Source: an uncultured Bacteroides sp. (GTDB lineage: Bacteria > Bacteroidota > Bacteroidia > Bacteroidales > Bacteroidaceae). From it: 6,248 bases of DNA. A program made the translations under genes and the position numbers. The notes under the pieces were generated by a model. The model was given only the letters and a program-made list of their open reading frames with translations. It ran no database searches and was not told where the DNA came from. The DNA lies in assembly GCA_900551645.1 (NCBI GenBank), contig URWP01000164.1, positions 1 through 6,248 on the forward strand. Direction: 5' to 3'. Below, one piece after another: positions 4,596 through 6,248 of this stretch (positions are counted from its first letter, which is position 1; each line of letters opens with the position of its first letter).

Positions 4596-5759
4596 TCAAT
4601 AAGTATGTTCATCATTCCTCATTTCTTCCGGTGTAATCGGTTTCCTGTCAATAGCTCGCCAAGCATAAAAGATATAAGCCAGGACAAATGGTACCAGAAT
4701 GGAAACGTATGCCATCACTTCCAGCGTAAATTTACTGGAACAACTGTTAGCCAGAGTCAATGAACTTTGCAGGTCAGACAGTGAAGGATAATAAGCCGTA
4801 TGATTATAGCCAACTGTCAACAGCAATGCCAACACAGTAAGTATGGTACCAGTACCGGCGAACCAAATACCTTTCGTAAATGTCTTACTGAAAACACTTC
4901 TGATCAGTCCATACAGTACACCTGCTACCCCAAGCAAGAACAGCACCAGCAGATAAGGCATTTCCATCAAATTCAGGAAATACTTGTAAGGTTCCATATA
5001 GACTTCCCCTGTTCCCGGATTGACAGCAAACCCGTCTTTCAGCAGCGTACGGATAATAAAAGCCAGAAAGAAAATCAGGAAAGGAACAGCATCCGAAACC
5101 AGTTGCCGACGACACCGTGGAATCAGTTCCGCGCTACGGATATTATTGATGAAATACAAATTACCCAACAGACGAGCCAGGAAAAAAACAGCCAGCCCCA
5201 ACACCAGATTCCAAGGGTCAACAAAGGCATCAAGTCCGTGCCAACCATTCGCCCATAAACTAATAACAGGCATTACTTCGTCCGTCAGATTTTCCTTATT
5301 AATAACGAAACTGGAACCGTTGAAAAAAGTAGCCACTGCCGCGCCCAACAGAACAGGTCCAACCACACCATTGATAACCAAGAATATCTGATAGGTTGTC
5401 TTACCCAACAGATTACCTAATTTAGACTGAAACTCGTACGAAACCGCCTGTAAGACAAAGCTGAAAAGAATAATCATCCACAACCAGTATGCACCTCCGA
5501 AGCTGGTACTGTAGAACAAAGGAAACGAAGCGAAGAAAGCACCACCGAAAGTCACCAAAGTCGTAAAGGTAAACTCCCACTTCCGTCCGGTAGAATTAAC
5601 CAGCATGGTACGTTCCATTTCCGAACGTCCTAAATTAAACAACAGGGAATTTCCCCCCTGCACAAACAACAGAAACACCAGAATCGCTCCCAGCAAAGAT
5701 ACCAGAAACCACCAGTAATTCTGTAAAAACAAATAGGTTGAATCTATTGTAGTCATCAT
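4596..5759 (-). CDS. cydB: Cytochrome bd quinol oxidase subunit II
   Basis: This 387-residue integral membrane protein has about nine hydrophobic segments (near residues 17-36, 64-82, 91-108, 122-144, 184-202, 224-240, 266-288, 299-317 and 346-367). The C-terminal block SSLTLANSCSSKFTLEVM followed by a last helix is characteristic of CydB. With CydA it forms the bd oxidase of the cytoplasmic membrane, which oxidises quinol and reduces O2 to water with high affinity. The N-terminus departs from the E. coli pattern: there is no acidic residue from 7 to 46, so the DGFD motif of helix 1 is absent (the region reads LLFVQGGN), and the WDGN motif reads W61-E62-F-T. It starts 31 bp after cydA. Two adjacent ATG codons (5759 and 5756) are both possible; the first is used here. 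A strong terminator follows. Confidence 0.96.
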   Translation of the reverse strand: MMTTIDSTYLFLQNYWWFLVSLLGAILVFLLFVQGGNSLLFNLGRSEMERTMLVNSTGRKWEFTFTTLVTFGGAFFASFPLFYSTSFGGAYWLWMIILFSFVLQAVSYEFQSKLGNLLGKTTYQIFLVINGVVGPVLLGAAVATFFNGSSFVINKENLTDEVMPVISLWANGWHGLDAFVDPWNLVLGLAVFFLARLLGNLYFINNIRSAELIPRCRRQLVSDAVPFLIFFLAFIIRTLLKDGFAVNPGTGEVYMEPYKYFLNLMEMPYLLVLFLLGVAGVLYGLIRSVFSKTFTKGIWFAGTGTILTVLALLLTVGYNHTAYYPSLSDLQSSLTLANSCSSKFTLEVMAYVSILVPFVLAYIFYAWRAIDRKPITPEEMRNDEHTY

Positions 5760-5790
5760 AATTATATCGATTAAAATGAATTATACCCGG

Positions 5791-6248
5791 TTATACATGC
5801 TCTTCCGGACCTTTCCGGATAGCCTTAATCATGATACCTATTTCAGCAATCATAAGTACTGTAAACATTATCAAGAAAATAAAGAAAGTAGTCTGTACAG
5901 ACCCTGTTTCCAAACGGGATATAGCTGCATTCACCGGAAGCATATCCTGAATGGTCCAAGGCTGACGACCTACCTCGGCTACAATCCAACCGGTCTGACT
6001 GGCAACGTATGCCAACGGAATACTCCACAAGGCTATATGATGCAACCAGGAAAAACGTGCCAATTCCTTCTTATAGGCCAAAAACAGCATGACTGCAAAA
6101 AACAAGATAAAATAACATCCCAAGCCGACCATGATACGGAAAGACCAGAACATCAGTCCTACATGGGGTACTAGTGTAGCCGGATCTTTGATATATCCGT
6201 AACCGAAATAAGGCATATTTTCTTCCAAGGTACGACGAGAGATACCGG
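5791..6248 (-). CDS. cydA: Cytochrome bd quinol oxidase subunit I, C-terminal part (5' end outside window)
   Basis: The frame is open from the window edge to the TAA at 5791 and gives the last 151 residues of CydA. The fragment contains FWSFRIMVG, whose Arg37 and Met39 (fragment numbering) correspond to E. coli CydA R391 and M393, the latter a ligand of heme b558. It also contains GWIVAEVGRQPW, whose Trp87 and Glu91 correspond to W441 and E445 at the b595/d heme site. The Met-to-Glu spacing of 52 residues is the same as in E. coli. Three membrane segments are seen (about 38-56, 70-88 and 116-140), ending in a charged tail KAIRKGPEEHV. An internal TTG at 6228 is not a start: the reading continues upstream without a stop. 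It is the first of the two oxidase genes in this window, 31 bp before cydB. The quinol-binding Q-loop and the N-terminal heme ligands lie outside the window. Confidence 0.96.
   Translation of the reverse strand, partial: GISRRTLEENMPYFGYGYIKDPATLVPHVGLMFWSFRIMVGLGCYFILFFAVMLFLAYKKELARFSWLHHIALWSIPLAYVASQTGWIVAEVGRQPWTIQDMLPVNAAISRLETGSVQTTFFIFLIMFTVLMIAEIGIMIKAIRKGPEEHV

Noticed and set aside
4800..5391. Plus-strand frames opposite cydB
   Set aside because: Polar, low-complexity products antisense to a well-conserved membrane protein gene.
5776..6174. 132-codon plus-strand frame opposite cydA
   Set aside because: The minus strand encodes conserved CydA heme-site motifs; the plus-strand product has no recognisable features.
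6226..6228. TTG as a start codon for the gene at 5791-6228
   Set aside because: The frame continues upstream without a stop and the protein is the C-terminal part of CydA, so this is an internal Leu codon.
1..6248. CRISPR array, tRNA, rRNA, insertion sequence or prophage elements
   Set aside because: No regularly spaced repeats, no tRNA-like or rRNA-like segments, and no transposase or phage-type frames; the region is almost fully explained by metabolic and regulatory genes.

Overview
The window looks like a chromosomal stretch from a member of the Bacteroidales, most likely Bacteroides or a close relative. Three things point there: AT-rich intergenic DNA, candidate promoters of the TAnnTTTG (-7) type with an upstream TTG (-33), and the protein families present. 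These are a Bacteroidetes-style cytochrome bd oxidase and a LutA/LutB/LutC iron-sulfur lactate oxidation complex. All seven genes lie on the minus strand, so transcription runs from high to low coordinates.

Read in transcription order, the layout is as follows. (1) The 3' end of cydA (5791-6248, cut by the window edge) and complete cydB (4596-5759) encode cytochrome bd quinol:O2 oxidase. They end at a near-textbook intrinsic terminator with a 16-bp stem at 4524-4558. (2) A non-coding gap holds a candidate promoter at 4315-4322. (3) A two-gene, translationally coupled operon follows: a hemerythrin-domain protein related to the RIC/YtfE/ScdA family (3518-4231) and a LuxR/NarL-type regulator (2913-3521) whose receiver domain has lost its phosphoacceptor aspartate. 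(4) A 275-bp intergenic region (2638-2912) carries a good Bacteroides-type promoter, a dyad over its -33 box, a GC-rich 14-bp hairpin and a second -7-like box next to lutA. (5) lutA (1897-2637), lutB (533-1900) and lutC (1-530, cut by the window edge) form a tightly packed operon with ATGA overlap or 2-bp spacing.

Functionally, the lut complex is expected to oxidise lactate and pass electrons towards the quinone pool, and cytochrome bd oxidises quinol with O2. Together these could form a short lactate-to-oxygen chain for life at trace oxygen. Between them sits a putative diiron (O2/NO-responsive) protein coupled to a DNA-binding protein that cannot be phosphorylated in the usual way. The most interesting hypothesis is that this pair is an unconventional gas or redox sensing module, in which the hemerythrin partner replaces a histidine kinase. 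This is inference: the sequence shows the domains, the motif losses and the coupling, but not the interaction, the signal or the targets.
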